Assembly (NCBI GenBank): GCA_049324875.1
Contig: JBMONC010000084.1
Location: 62,001 to 126,000, forward strand
Direction: 5' to 3'
Origin: JAWLHU01 sp049324875
GTDB taxonomy: Bacteria; Bacillota; Sulfobacillia; Symbiobacteriales; Symbiobacteriaceae
DNA: 64,000 nt
Both the position numbers and the translations under genes were made by a program. Below the pieces are notes generated by a model. That model made no database searches, was not told the origin of the DNA, and saw nothing but the letters and a program-made list of their open reading frames with translations. Shown piece by piece: positions 41,564 through 49,279 of the stretch. Position 1 is the stretch's first letter. Every line of letters begins with the position of its first letter.

Positions 41564-42013
41564 CTAGGCGCGGCCCTCGCTGGCAGCGATGGGGTGCAGC
41601 TCGTTGGGCGGCACCACGATGATGGCGCCCTTGGCGCAAACCTCCTCGCACTCCTTGCAGCCGACGCAGGCGTTGGGCTTGGTCAGCACGGCGGTGCCGA
41701 AGAACTGACCCTCGCCCGCCAGCTCCAGGCAGTCGAACGGGCAGATTTCGATGCAGAAGTCGCAGCCGGAGCAGGAGACCGGGTCGATCACCGGCTTCGG
41801 CCAGTCGGCCCGCTTCGGAATGCGGGGCTTGTAGACGCCGAACTCGTCGGCAATCGCCAGCACCGGGCAGCTGCGGACGCAGGCGTCGCAGTCGATGCAG
41901 AGCTTCGGGTCGATATAGTGGAGCTGCTTCCGCTCGCCGCTGATCGCCTCGGTCGGGCAGACCGTCACGCAGGCGGTGCAGCCGATGCACTTGTCATCGA
42001 TAAAGTGAGCCAA
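41564..42013 (-). CDS. Ferredoxin with four [4Fe-4S] cluster motifs
   Basis: A 149-residue electron carrier with four CxxCxxCxxxC motifs: CIGCTACVTVCP, CIDCDACVRSCP, CSGCDFCIEICP and CVGCKECEEVCA. The first three end in C-P. The two halves each resemble a 2[4Fe-4S] ferredoxin and are separated by a spacer (about 60-85). No enzyme domain. The TTG start at 42013 has GAGGGAGGG seven bases upstream and immediately precedes AHFIDDKC. Single-gene unit; partner unknown. Confidence 0.88.
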   Translation of the reverse strand: MAHFIDDKCIGCTACVTVCPTEAISGERKQLHYIDPKLCIDCDACVRSCPVLAIADEFGVYKPRIPKRADWPKPVIDPVSCSGCDFCIEICPFDCLELAGEGQFFGTAVLTKPNACVGCKECEEVCAKGAIIVVPPNELHPIAASEGRA

Positions 42014-42111
42014 GGACGTTCCCTCCCTCTTGGGCCTATGTCGGCAGATCATCTGAGGGGGCGCACCGAGACTTAGGCTACTTTCGATTATAGCAAGTCT
42101 CGTTCCCGAAC

Positions 42112-42738
42112 TCAAAGCCGTTCTTCGGCAGCCTTTCCAGTTCGGAAGAAGCGGGTCAGCTTGAAGCGGGTCGGCTGGTCGATCAAGGGTGCGCCCTCGC
42201 TGGCCCGGAGGTGTCCGCCCAGCTGGTCCGGGTTCAGGACCGCGACCCCGTCCCGGCTGTACTCCGGCAGCGCCTTGCGACGGGAGAGCAGCACCAGCGG
42301 TCTGACCGGCGAGTCCACGGCCACCCCGGCCTGGGGCAGCTGGGTGCGCACCCAGTCGGCGCACCGCTCTGCCCGACGGCAGCTCCGCTCCACCAGCTGG
42401 CGGGCCCGCCAGCCAAAGGTGGAGCCGGGGGTCTGGTCGACGCAGACGGCGGTGATGCCGTCGGGCCCGACCAGCAGGTAATCCGGCTTCTCGCCCTCCC
42501 GACCGAACCAGTCAGTGATCACCCACTCAGGCTCCAGCGCCTTCAGCGCCGCCTCGAGCTGCTTCAGACCCGAGCTCTGCTGCAGGCGGGCCAGCGCCAG
42601 GCTGCCGACGAGGCCGAAGAGGAAGATCCCCATGGTGGCGAACATGTTCCAGATGCGCATCCCCGTGACCTCGGTGGCCCGGAAGAGAATGCCCACCAGA
42701 AAGGCGATAACCAGCAGGGTGACCATATACCAGCGCAC
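42112..42738 (-). CDS. Membrane protein with NERD-like nuclease-related domain
   Basis: A 208-residue protein with two N-terminal membrane helices (about 4-20 and 31-50) and a cytoplasmic domain whose WVITDWFGREGEKPDYLLVGPDGITAVCV segment resembles the NERD fold. The usual Glu-x-Lys after the strand is not obvious, so nuclease activity is doubtful. The GTG at 42738 follows GGAGGA by six bases; the longer TTG start at 42756 has none. Function unknown. Confidence 0.6.
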   Translation of the reverse strand: MRWYMVTLLVIAFLVGILFRATEVTGMRIWNMFATMGIFLFGLVGSLALARLQQSSGLKQLEAALKALEPEWVITDWFGREGEKPDYLLVGPDGITAVCVDQTPGSTFGWRARQLVERSCRRAERCADWVRTQLPQAGVAVDSPVRPLVLLSRRKALPEYSRDGVAVLNPDQLGGHLRASEGAPLIDQPTRFKLTRFFRTGKAAEERL

Positions 42739-42827
42739 AGCCGATCCTCCGTTCAAGCCGGCCCGGGGCTCTCACCCCGGCGATGCAGTCAGGGGGGCCG
42801 GAGCAGGCCCAGCCCCCCGGATTCCGC

Positions 42828-43766
42828 CTACTTCAGGCCCAGCAGGTACCTGGCGATCAGGGAGATCTCGGCGTCAGCCAGCCTGCCCTCGAAGGGAGGC
42901 ATGAAGTACGGACCCTCGGAGACCACCTTCTTGGTCAGGTCCAGCTGGTCGGTCTTGGTGGCCCGGTTCTCGCTCCAGTAAATCGGCATCCGCTCGTCGT
43001 GCGGCATCGCCTTCGGGCCGCTGGCGAACTTGATCCAGTTCTCGAGGAACTGCTGGTCGATGCCCCAGGCACCGACCCGGGTCAGGTCCGGTCCGATCTT
43101 GCCGCCGCGGGTGCCGATGGTGTGGCAGGTCAGACACTGGGACTTGCCCAGGTTCCGGAGCAGCGCCTTGGCCGAGGCGTTCTCCGCTGCGGTCAGCCCC
43201 TGCGCGTCGGGCAGGGGGATCTCCTTCTCGCCCTCCAGCATCAGCACAGGCTGCGGAATCGGCGCCTGGTCGGAGCCGATCATGTTCCACTGGGCGCCCT
43301 CGGGATCGGGCTTCATGATGAAGAGGGTGAGCGCCTTGATGTAGTCCTCATCCAGCGGGCCGCCGTAGTCCTTGTGCCAGGGCGGCATGGTGGAGTAGGA
43401 GAGCCAGGCGTCCTTCCCCTCGGGGGTCTTCACCTTCACCCACTGGAAGTGGTCCGGGTTGCCCGGACGGCCCATCTTCAGGGTGTTGTAGATCAGGTTG
43501 TAGACGTCCTTGCCGGCGGGGGACTCGTAGTCCACCCGGAAGTCCGCCCGGTTGAGCGGCATGCCGATGACGCCCTCACCACGGGGGCCGTGGCACTGCA
43601 CACAGTTCTCGGCGTAGACCTTGGCGCCCTTGAGGACGTACTCCTCGTGCTGCCGGTAGACAGCGGTGTTCATGCGGAACGGCTCTCGCACGCAGGTACC
43701 TAGCAGCAAGACCGCCAGGACGACGGAGAGCAGCGACAGAATCTTGTACTTTCTCTCGTTACGCAC
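42828..43766 (-). CDS. Membrane-anchored dihaem cytochrome c of the bc complex
   Basis: A 312-residue protein with an N-terminal membrane anchor (about 9-27) and two haem c sites, CVQCH (55-59) and CLTCH (211-215). Probable Met ligands lie in TMPPW (near 128) and FMPPFEGRL (near 292). As the last gene of the b6-IV-Rieske cluster it probably replaces cytochrome c1, taking electrons from the Rieske protein and passing them towards the oxidase. The GTG start has AAAGGAG ten bases upstream. Confidence 0.9.
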   Translation of the reverse strand: MRNERKYKILSLLSVVLAVLLLGTCVREPFRMNTAVYRQHEEYVLKGAKVYAENCVQCHGPRGEGVIGMPLNRADFRVDYESPAGKDVYNLIYNTLKMGRPGNPDHFQWVKVKTPEGKDAWLSYSTMPPWHKDYGGPLDEDYIKALTLFIMKPDPEGAQWNMIGSDQAPIPQPVLMLEGEKEIPLPDAQGLTAAENASAKALLRNLGKSQCLTCHTIGTRGGKIGPDLTRVGAWGIDQQFLENWIKFASGPKAMPHDERMPIYWSENRATKTDQLDLTKKVVSEGPYFMPPFEGRLADAEISLIARYLLGLK

Positions 43767-43816
43767 AGGCCGTGAGCTCCTTTCCCCTGACGGATTCCCG
43801 GGTTCTGTGCACCGGC

Positions 43817-43981
43817 TTAGTAATCACCGATCCAGCGCTGAATGTAGTAAACCGTGATGAGCACACCGATGAACAGGGTCAGGACGATCAGGAGCTCGGT
43901 GGCCTCCGAGACGCGGATCCCGTGATACCACGGGGTGTGGATGGGCGAGGCGTAGGCCAGCAGACTGGTCAGGTTAAACAT
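43817..43981 (-). CDS. 54-residue membrane protein inside the bc operon
   Basis: Encodes MFNLTSLLAYASPIHTPWYH and a single membrane helix (about 29-47), ending RWIGDY. The start follows TAGGAGGAGGCGAGCGC, and 14 bases separate it from the Rieske stop. Position between the Rieske and cytochrome c genes suggests a small subunit of the quinol-oxidising complex. I know no family. The ORF is short but the ribosome site, spacing and helix make it convincing. Confidence 0.75.
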   Translation of the reverse strand: MFNLTSLLAYASPIHTPWYHGIRVSEATELLIVLTLFIGVLITVYYIQRWIGDY

Positions 43982-43995
43982 GCGCTCGCCTCCTC

Positions 43996-44532
43996 CTATA
44001 CCTTCTTGGCGTGCTCGGGCAGGTGCCGGGGCCGCTCGGTGATCTTCCCCGTGTTGACCAGGACGGTCCCGTCATCCCCGATGGTGATCTCCATCATGTC
44101 CAGCGGGCGGGGCGCAGGGCCGGCAATGTTCTGGCCGCTGACCTCGTAGACCGAGGCGTGGCAGGGGCACATGAACTTGCCCGCCGTGGCGTTCCAGGGA
44201 ACGGTGCAACCCAGGTGGACGCACTTCCAGTAGAGGGCCATCAGGCCGTCCTCGGTCCGGGTGAGGTAGTACTTGCCCTCGCGGACCATCACCACGTCGC
44301 CCACCTTGAGGTCATCAGCCTTGACCGGGGCCGCCACGATGCCGCCGAAGCCGGTCAGCTTGATCGGCCAGACCATGCCGCCGCCGCCGGCGGCCACAAG
44401 CCCGAAGGCAGCGCCGATGGTGCCGAACATGGAGGAGCGGAGCATCTGGCGGCGAGTCATGCCGTCGGGCCGGGCGGGGGCAGACGAAGGCGGCGCTGCG
44501 GCGCCAGCCGGGGTCTTCTTTTCATCAGCCAT
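43996..44532 (-). CDS. qcrA: Rieske [2Fe-2S] protein of the menaquinol:cytochrome c reductase
   Basis: Iron-sulfur subunit that takes one electron from menaquinol and moves it to cytochrome c. The 178-residue protein has a Tat-like anchor (TRRQMLRSSMFGTIGAAFGL, about 26-45), and the cluster ligands CVHLGC and CPCHASVYE. An Ala/Pro-rich N-terminal tail (1-24) is longer than usual. Third gene of the bc operon. Confidence 0.94.
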   Translation of the reverse strand: MADEKKTPAGAAAPPSSAPARPDGMTRRQMLRSSMFGTIGAAFGLVAAGGGGMVWPIKLTGFGGIVAAPVKADDLKVGDVVMVREGKYYLTRTEDGLMALYWKCVHLGCTVPWNATAGKFMCPCHASVYEVSGQNIAGPAPRPLDMMEITIGDDGTVLVNTGKITERPRHLPEHAKKV

Positions 44533-44596
44533 GATTGGTCACCCTTTCCACAACAGTACTCAGAGGAGTTGTGCAGCCGGCTCTGGCACAGCCCGC

Positions 44597-45358
44597 CTAG
44601 TGAGGCGGCTGGAGCTCCCAGGGCCACACCAGATGCATCGACTCGCCCCGGAAGAAGGTGCCGATGGCGGAGAGAACAAGGAACGAAGTGAAATAGAAGG
44701 TATAGAGGGCAATCATGATCTCGCGGGTGTTGGCGTTGTAGCGCCGCTTGACCAGGAGCACCAGAATCCACGGGATGGCGATCATGAAGATGGTCGGAAT
44801 GAAGATGGAGCCGATCCAGGAGACGGCGTCACGGGCGAAGCCCATGTCCATGAAAAGGTCGGTGATGAAGGGGCCGATGCCGTGGGAGCCCTCGGGCATC
44901 CCGGCGGTCTTGAAGTACTCGTCAAAGACCACCAGGGCGATCTCGATCACGGCGGTGTAGATCGCCGAGAAGATGGCAATCGGCACGCCCTTCTTGGTGG
45001 AGAACCAGATGCCGGTGCCGCGGCGGTCACGGTCGATGTAAGGGATCATGCCAAGCAGAACAAGCGCAGCGGTAGGAACAATCACGCCGGCCAGCGCCGG
45101 GTCCATGTGCAGGAGGAGTTCCTGCAGGCCCAGGAAGTACCAGGGCGCCTTGGCGGGGTTCGGGGTCTTGTCGGGGTTGGCGAGGTCCAGGAGCGGCGCA
45201 TCAACGAAGACGGACATGAAGGAGAGCGCCAGGATCATCGCCACGGCCATGATCGCCTCGATGGAGACGAGGTACGGCCAGGTATAGACCATCTCTTCCT
45301 TCTGGCCGGGCTGAACCTTGGGGCCCGCCTGCTGGTACTTTTCGGTCGTCTCAGCCAT
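44597..45358 (-). CDS. qcrC: Cytochrome b6f-type subunit IV (C-terminal cytochrome b part)
   Basis: Quinol-site subunit. The 253-residue protein has the diagnostic KAPWYFLGLQELLLHMDP (the PEWY-like loop is PWYF) and more membrane helices than a plain subunit IV, with an extension ending RGESMHLVWPWELQPPH. Unlike Bacillus QcrC it has no haem c motif; that function is on the separate cytochrome gene. ATG follows AGGGAGGGA. The symbol is by position and is approximate. Confidence 0.88.
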   Translation of the reverse strand: MAETTEKYQQAGPKVQPGQKEEMVYTWPYLVSIEAIMAVAMILALSFMSVFVDAPLLDLANPDKTPNPAKAPWYFLGLQELLLHMDPALAGVIVPTAALVLLGMIPYIDRDRRGTGIWFSTKKGVPIAIFSAIYTAVIEIALVVFDEYFKTAGMPEGSHGIGPFITDLFMDMGFARDAVSWIGSIFIPTIFMIAIPWILVLLVKRRYNANTREIMIALYTFYFTSFLVLSAIGTFFRGESMHLVWPWELQPPH

Positions 45359-45370
45359 GTGGGTCCCTCC

Positions 45371-46135
45371 CTACTTCTCGGGGTCGTTCAGTTGCTCGGT
45401 CTCGCCATCCTCATCGTAGGGGATGGGCGTGGAGATGCCGCCGTCCTTGCGGATGCGCCAGAAGTGCATCGCCATCAGGGCGATACAGGCCAGCGGCAGG
45501 AGGATGACGTGAGCGGTGTACCAGCGGATCAGCGTGGCGGGACCGATGTCAAAGCCGCCGAGCAGCGCCCGCTGGACGTAGGTGCCAACCACCGGGGAGA
45601 CCTTGGCCATGTTGGAACCGACCTGGATCGCCCAGTACGCCAGCTGGTCCCACGGGAGGAGGTAGCCCGTGAAGGAGAGCAGAACGGTCACGAGGAAGAG
45701 CACGACGCCGATCACCCAGTTGAACTCACGGGGAGGCTTGTAGGAACCGGTGTAGAAGACTCGCGTCATGTGGAGCCAGACCGCAATCACCATGCCGTGG
45801 GCAGCCCAACGGTGCATGTTGCGGGCGAAGGCGCCGAAGATGACGTTGGTCTCCAGCATCTTCATGGAGAAGTACGCATGCGGGACGGCGGGGACGTAGT
45901 AGAACATCAGCCAGACACCGGTCACCGTCAGGATCAGGAACATCAGCAGCGAGAGCCCACCCAGGCCCCAGGTGTAGCTCACCCGAACCGCACGGCGGGG
46001 CAGCTTCACCGGGTGTAGGTGGAGCACCACGCTGTTCAGGATGACCAGGACCTGATTGCGGGGCGTGTCCGGATAATCGTTCCGGTAGATGGACTTGTAG
46101 AGCGTCGTGTTCTTAAATTTGGCCCAAAGACTCAC
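45371..46135 (-). CDS. qcrB: Cytochrome b6-type subunit of the bc complex
   Basis: Di-haem b subunit. The 254-residue protein has four membrane helices with the haem-ligand His pairs in NMHRWAAHGMVIAVWLHMTRVF and RWYTAHVILLPLACIALMAMHFW, and GYLLPWDQLAYWA near the quinol site. A conserved Cys for a covalent haem ci, as in b6f/Bacillus QcrB, is not evident to me. The GTG at 46135 has AGGGAGGTG eight bases upstream. First gene of a five-gene operon. Confidence 0.92.
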   Translation of the reverse strand: MSLWAKFKNTTLYKSIYRNDYPDTPRNQVLVILNSVVLHLHPVKLPRRAVRVSYTWGLGGLSLLMFLILTVTGVWLMFYYVPAVPHAYFSMKMLETNVIFGAFARNMHRWAAHGMVIAVWLHMTRVFYTGSYKPPREFNWVIGVVLFLVTVLLSFTGYLLPWDQLAYWAIQVGSNMAKVSPVVGTYVQRALLGGFDIGPATLIRWYTAHVILLPLACIALMAMHFWRIRKDGGISTPIPYDEDGETEQLNDPEK

Positions 46136-46236
46136 CGAACCAGCACCTCCCTTAAATGAGGAGCCACCCATAGCTCCGGGGCAACGCGGGCGACCATCTG
46201 TGGCGGTCGCTTTGAGGAGCGGAGGCAACGCACTTA

Positions 46237-46265
46237 ATTATACCCGCGAAAGGTACGGTCTTCAA
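46237..46265 (-). promoter_or_regulatory. Promoter of the bc-complex operon
   Basis: Minus strand: TTGAAG, 17-base spacer, TATAAT, with a leader of about 100 bases to the qcrB GTG. Confidence 0.75.
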
Positions 46266-46543
46266 TCCAAAAGCACCATAGTACGGTACCCAAAGTAGGT
46301 GGGAATCCAACCTCCGCCCTAGCCCAAAAGCGAGGGGGGACATTTCGAGGGCGCTAAATCATAGTATAGTTCTTTCTCCTCACCCAAATTCCTCCGCCCC
46401 AGATATACCCGTGCGCACTTCTGCCTCATCCCCTTCATGGTACCAGAGAGGGGTCGGCGCGCGGCATAGGTATCTAGTCCGATGGTATATCAGGCGCGCG
46501 TCGGATGCGCGCCCGATCATCCCCTTCAGCAGGGCGCGCAGAA
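46266..46543. other. Intergenic region between the bc and cbb3/ccoG units
   Basis: No ORF with a plausible start. It contains a GGCGCGC-GTCGGAT-GCGCGCC hairpin (about 46492-46512) and an AT-rich patch near 46358-46375. Nothing else recognisable. Confidence 0.4.
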
Positions 46544-46571
46544 GGCCCGCCCGGGACTGCCGGGGCGGGCC
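46544..46571 (-). terminator. Terminator of ccoG
   Basis: GGCCCGCCC/GGGCGGGCC, 9-bp stem with a 10-base GC loop, then TTCTGC on the minus strand, 11 bases past the ccoG stop. Confidence 0.65.
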
Positions 46572-46582
46572 GTTGGCACCTG

Positions 46583-47809
46583 CTAGTTCACCACATGGAC
46601 CGTCCTGAAGCTGGCCTCGGCGCCGGTCCGCTCCCCCACCACCCGCACGCTGAAGCTGTGGAGCCCCTTCACCCGGTCGGTCGGGTTGACCCGCAATGTC
46701 ACCTGGGCCTCCTCCCCCGCCCCCAGGGTGAGGCTCTCCTGCTCGAGGGTGGCCCAGCCGGGCGGGAGCCCCTCCACGATCAGCCGGAACCGGTCGGTGG
46801 TCCCGGTCAGGTTCATCACCGAGACGTTCATCACCGAGCCGCCGCTGACGGTGCCGCCGGAGGTGAGGACCTGACGGTGGTCCTTCACCACCACCAGGTC
46901 GACCAGGGAGCGGGTGGCCAGCATGTAGGCGGAGACAGCGCCCAGCACCAGGGTCATGGCCAGGGGAAGCGCCAGGCGGGGCGCCAGCCGGCGGATGTTC
47001 CGCCAGAGCTCCCGCCGGTCCCGCAGGGCCACCTCGTGCTCGCCGGCCCCCACCACGAAGTTGAGGACCCGGGGGACCTTGCGGGCGTCGGAGACCAGGC
47101 TGCAGGCGTCCAGGCAGTCGCCGCAGGCCACGCAGTGCTTCTGCTCCTCGGTACGGGGGTCGACCCCCACGTGGCATATCTCGGCGCAGAGGCCGCAGCT
47201 GGCACAGATGTCCCGGTGCTGCGGCAGGTTGATCACCTTCAGATGCATCGTTTCCTTATTGGAGATGATCGACTGGAGGTGCCCATAGGGGCAGGCCACC
47301 CGGCAGATGTCGGTCCGCCACCAGGCCATCGCCATGGTGAAGAAGGCGGCGAAGGCCAGAATGGCGGTGGTGGGCGCCGGGGGCACCTCCCCGGCGGCGT
47401 ACTGCCGCAGCAGGGCGATACCGTCGGTGCCGTAGCTCCAAACCACAAAGCCCCCGAAGAGGCTGATCAGGAAGGAGAGGAGCAGGGTCCCCGCCCGCCC
47501 GAACCTGGCGTCCCAGATGCGGCCCAGCTCGTTGAACAGGTTCTGCGGACAGACCCAGCCGCAGAAGACCCGGCCGAAGATGAAGCTGGCGGCGATGATC
47601 ACATAGATCACCAGGGTGACCAGCAGGGAGAAGACGAAGGCATGCTTCACCCAGAGCCGCATGCCGAAGAGGTAGAGCGACATGGTGGGGATATCAAAGC
47701 GGAAGATGTGCAGGAACGGCATGAGAATCAGCAGCGCCAGCACCGTCAGCTGGGAGACCCGGCGGTAGCGCCGGATCACGGTATTCACCTTGCGCAGCCT
47801 GTTTCGCAT
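46583..47809 (-). CDS. ccoG: Cytochrome c oxidase accessory protein CcoG (FixG/RdxA family)
   Basis: Membrane iron-sulfur protein, linked to copper reduction during cbb3 assembly. The 408-residue protein has several membrane helices with FCGWVCPQN and ICRVACPYGHL, two [4Fe-4S] motifs CASCGLCAEICHVGVDP and CVACGDCLDAC, and a C-terminal immunoglobulin-like periplasm-facing domain (about 310-408). The ATG follows GGGGGG by six bases. Last gene of the oxidase run, 109 bases after the preceding small gene. Confidence 0.93.
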   Translation of the reverse strand: MRNRLRKVNTVIRRYRRVSQLTVLALLILMPFLHIFRFDIPTMSLYLFGMRLWVKHAFVFSLLVTLVIYVIIAASFIFGRVFCGWVCPQNLFNELGRIWDARFGRAGTLLLSFLISLFGGFVVWSYGTDGIALLRQYAAGEVPPAPTTAILAFAAFFTMAMAWWRTDICRVACPYGHLQSIISNKETMHLKVINLPQHRDICASCGLCAEICHVGVDPRTEEQKHCVACGDCLDACSLVSDARKVPRVLNFVVGAGEHEVALRDRRELWRNIRRLAPRLALPLAMTLVLGAVSAYMLATRSLVDLVVVKDHRQVLTSGGTVSGGSVMNVSVMNLTGTTDRFRLIVEGLPPGWATLEQESLTLGAGEEAQVTLRVNPTDRVKGLHSFSVRVVGERTGAEASFRTVHVVN

Positions 47810-47918
47810 GGCAGTCCCCCCTTCCTATGCAGAAGATACCCTGCCCCGTATTGTAGTAATTGGGTGGAAGCTTGCCCCCCCGCCGCGCGACGAGGGGGCA
47901 GCGCCTCTCGGTATGGTA

Positions 47919-48071
47919 TTAGAACCCGGTCGGGCTGTCGGGACCGAACTTCAGCCCGGTGAACAGGTAGTAGACGAAGAACGCCGCGATCACCGCGTAG
48001 ACGAGAATCAGGAACTTGGGAACCGGAGCCCCATGGTCATGGGCCTCCCCGTGATGCTTCTCCTCCGACAC
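47919..48071 (-). CDS. 50-residue membrane protein with His-rich N-terminus
   Basis: Encodes a His-rich start (MSEEKHHGEAHDHGAPVPKF) followed by one membrane helix (about 20-40). The GTG follows GGGAGGTG, 20 bases after the neighbouring small gene. The His cluster could bind copper, and the place between CcoQ-like and CcoG genes suggests a role in cbb3 assembly or as a small subunit (inference). No family recognised. Confidence 0.72.
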   Translation of the reverse strand: MSEEKHHGEAHDHGAPVPKFLILVYAVIAAFFVYYLFTGLKFGPDSPTGF

Positions 48072-48090
48072 GTTCACACCTCCCGTGATC

Positions 48091-48270
48091 CTAGCGAGAG
48101 ACCGGCCTGTCGTCCTCGACGACCTTGAACTTGGCGCCCTCGCCCATCGAGGTCGTGCCCGAGACGAAGGCCCAGTACATGATGCCGGCCAGCACCGCCC
48201 AGAGCAGCATCACCAGCATGAGGATGAAGCCGGTGGACGAGGCGAGCTCCTGAAACTGAGTCCATTCCAA
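48091..48270 (-). CDS. ccoQ: CcoQ-like small subunit of the cbb3 oxidase
   Basis: A 59-residue protein with one membrane helix (about 15-37; TGFILMLVMLLWAVLAGIMY) and a charged tail GAKFKVVEDDRPVSR, the profile and position of CcoQ/FixQ. The TTG at 48270 has AAGGGGG nine bases upstream; another TTG at 48279 is in frame but abuts that site. Sequence identity to CcoQ cannot be judged at this length, so the symbol is positional. Confidence 0.65.
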   Translation of the reverse strand: MEWTQFQELASSTGFILMLVMLLWAVLAGIMYWAFVSGTTSMGEGAKFKVVEDDRPVSR

Positions 48271-48300
48271 GTCGGACAACCCCCTTCTGCTTCCAGCCGG

Positions 48301-49263
48301 TTACTTCTTCTCGGCGAGCCCCTTGATATAGGTGGTGAGCGCCCAGCGGTCCTCGTCGGAGAGGCCCATCACGCGCCAGGCGGGCATGCCGGACGGGGTG
48401 CCGTCCTCCTTGAGGGTGCCCTCGGAGATGATCCAGTAGATGAACTGCTCGGAGTGCTTCTCGGCCGCAGCGTACCAGTCGGTGGGGTACGGGGGATTGG
48501 CCCAGCCCTTGGAGGCGTCCTTGCCCCGCATATCCTGGCCGTGGCAGCCCAGGCAGCCCTTGTCCTGGATCAGCTTCTCAGCCCGGGCGGTCACGGTGGG
48601 GTCGCCCACCTTGAACGGGTTCTTCAGCTCCTTGTACTCCTCGGGCAGGATCTCATCGGTGGCCGCCAGCAGATCCTTGCCCGGGTACTTGGCGAAGTTC
48701 TGGATGGGGATCGCCCAGTCGCGCAGGGAGAGCAGGTACTCGGCCAGGGCATCCAGCTCTTCGGGGGGCAGGTGGCCGTAGGCGGGCATGATCGAGTTCG
48801 GCTCGGTGGAGCGGGGGTCGATCAGGTGGGCGATGTGCCACTCCTTGGAGGGCCAGCGGTGGGCGACGTACTTCAGGTCGGGGCCGGTCCGCTCGGTGCC
48901 GAGCAGCGCCGGGTTGTCGTAGCCGTAGTCGGAGGGCCGGGTCGGACGGTTGCCTACCTGGGTGCCGTCCTTCAGGGTGGCGGCAGGCGCCCGGAAGGCG
49001 TTGTCGTTGTCGATGGTCCGGACCTGCTGGGTGTGGCAGTAGAAGCAGCCCTCCCGCTGGTAGATCTTGCGGCCCAGGGCGACCTGGGGGCTGATCTCCT
49101 TGCCGCTGTTGTCCAGCCCCTCGTAGCGGGGAGCCGACGGGGAGGCCTCGTACAGATCGGTCTGCATCAGCGGCAGCGCCACGGTGGTGATGACGGCGAA
49201 GCTGAGGAGCAGGAAGGCGCCGAGTCCGAGCAGGGCGGCGTTCTTTTCGAGCTTGTTGCCCAT
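48301..49263 (-). CDS. ccoO: cbb3 oxidase subunit II (CcoO) fused to a second cytochrome c domain
   Basis: A 320-residue protein. An N-terminal anchor (about 9-30) precedes the CcoO domain with CFYCHTQQVRT (haem at 73-77) and the characteristic RPSDYGYDNPALLGTERTGPDL. After about residue 215 a second cytochrome c domain has CLGCH (237-241) and a Met ligand in SGMPAW. It therefore combines CcoO with one CcoP-like haem, giving two haems c instead of the usual three (one in CcoO, two in CcoP). The ATG follows AAGGAGGGG. Confidence 0.92.
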   Translation of the reverse strand: MGNKLEKNAALLGLGAFLLLSFAVITTVALPLMQTDLYEASPSAPRYEGLDNSGKEISPQVALGRKIYQREGCFYCHTQQVRTIDNDNAFRAPAATLKDGTQVGNRPTRPSDYGYDNPALLGTERTGPDLKYVAHRWPSKEWHIAHLIDPRSTEPNSIMPAYGHLPPEELDALAEYLLSLRDWAIPIQNFAKYPGKDLLAATDEILPEEYKELKNPFKVGDPTVTARAEKLIQDKGCLGCHGQDMRGKDASKGWANPPYPTDWYAAAEKHSEQFIYWIISEGTLKEDGTPSGMPAWRVMGLSDEDRWALTTYIKGLAEKK

Positions 49264-49279
49264 GTGCGTCGTCCCCTCC

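Noticed and set aside
44273..47962. Long + strand ORFs opposite the respiratory genes
   Set aside because: The minus-strand genes have clear family motifs; the + frames are compositional shadows rich in Gly, His, Gln and Val.
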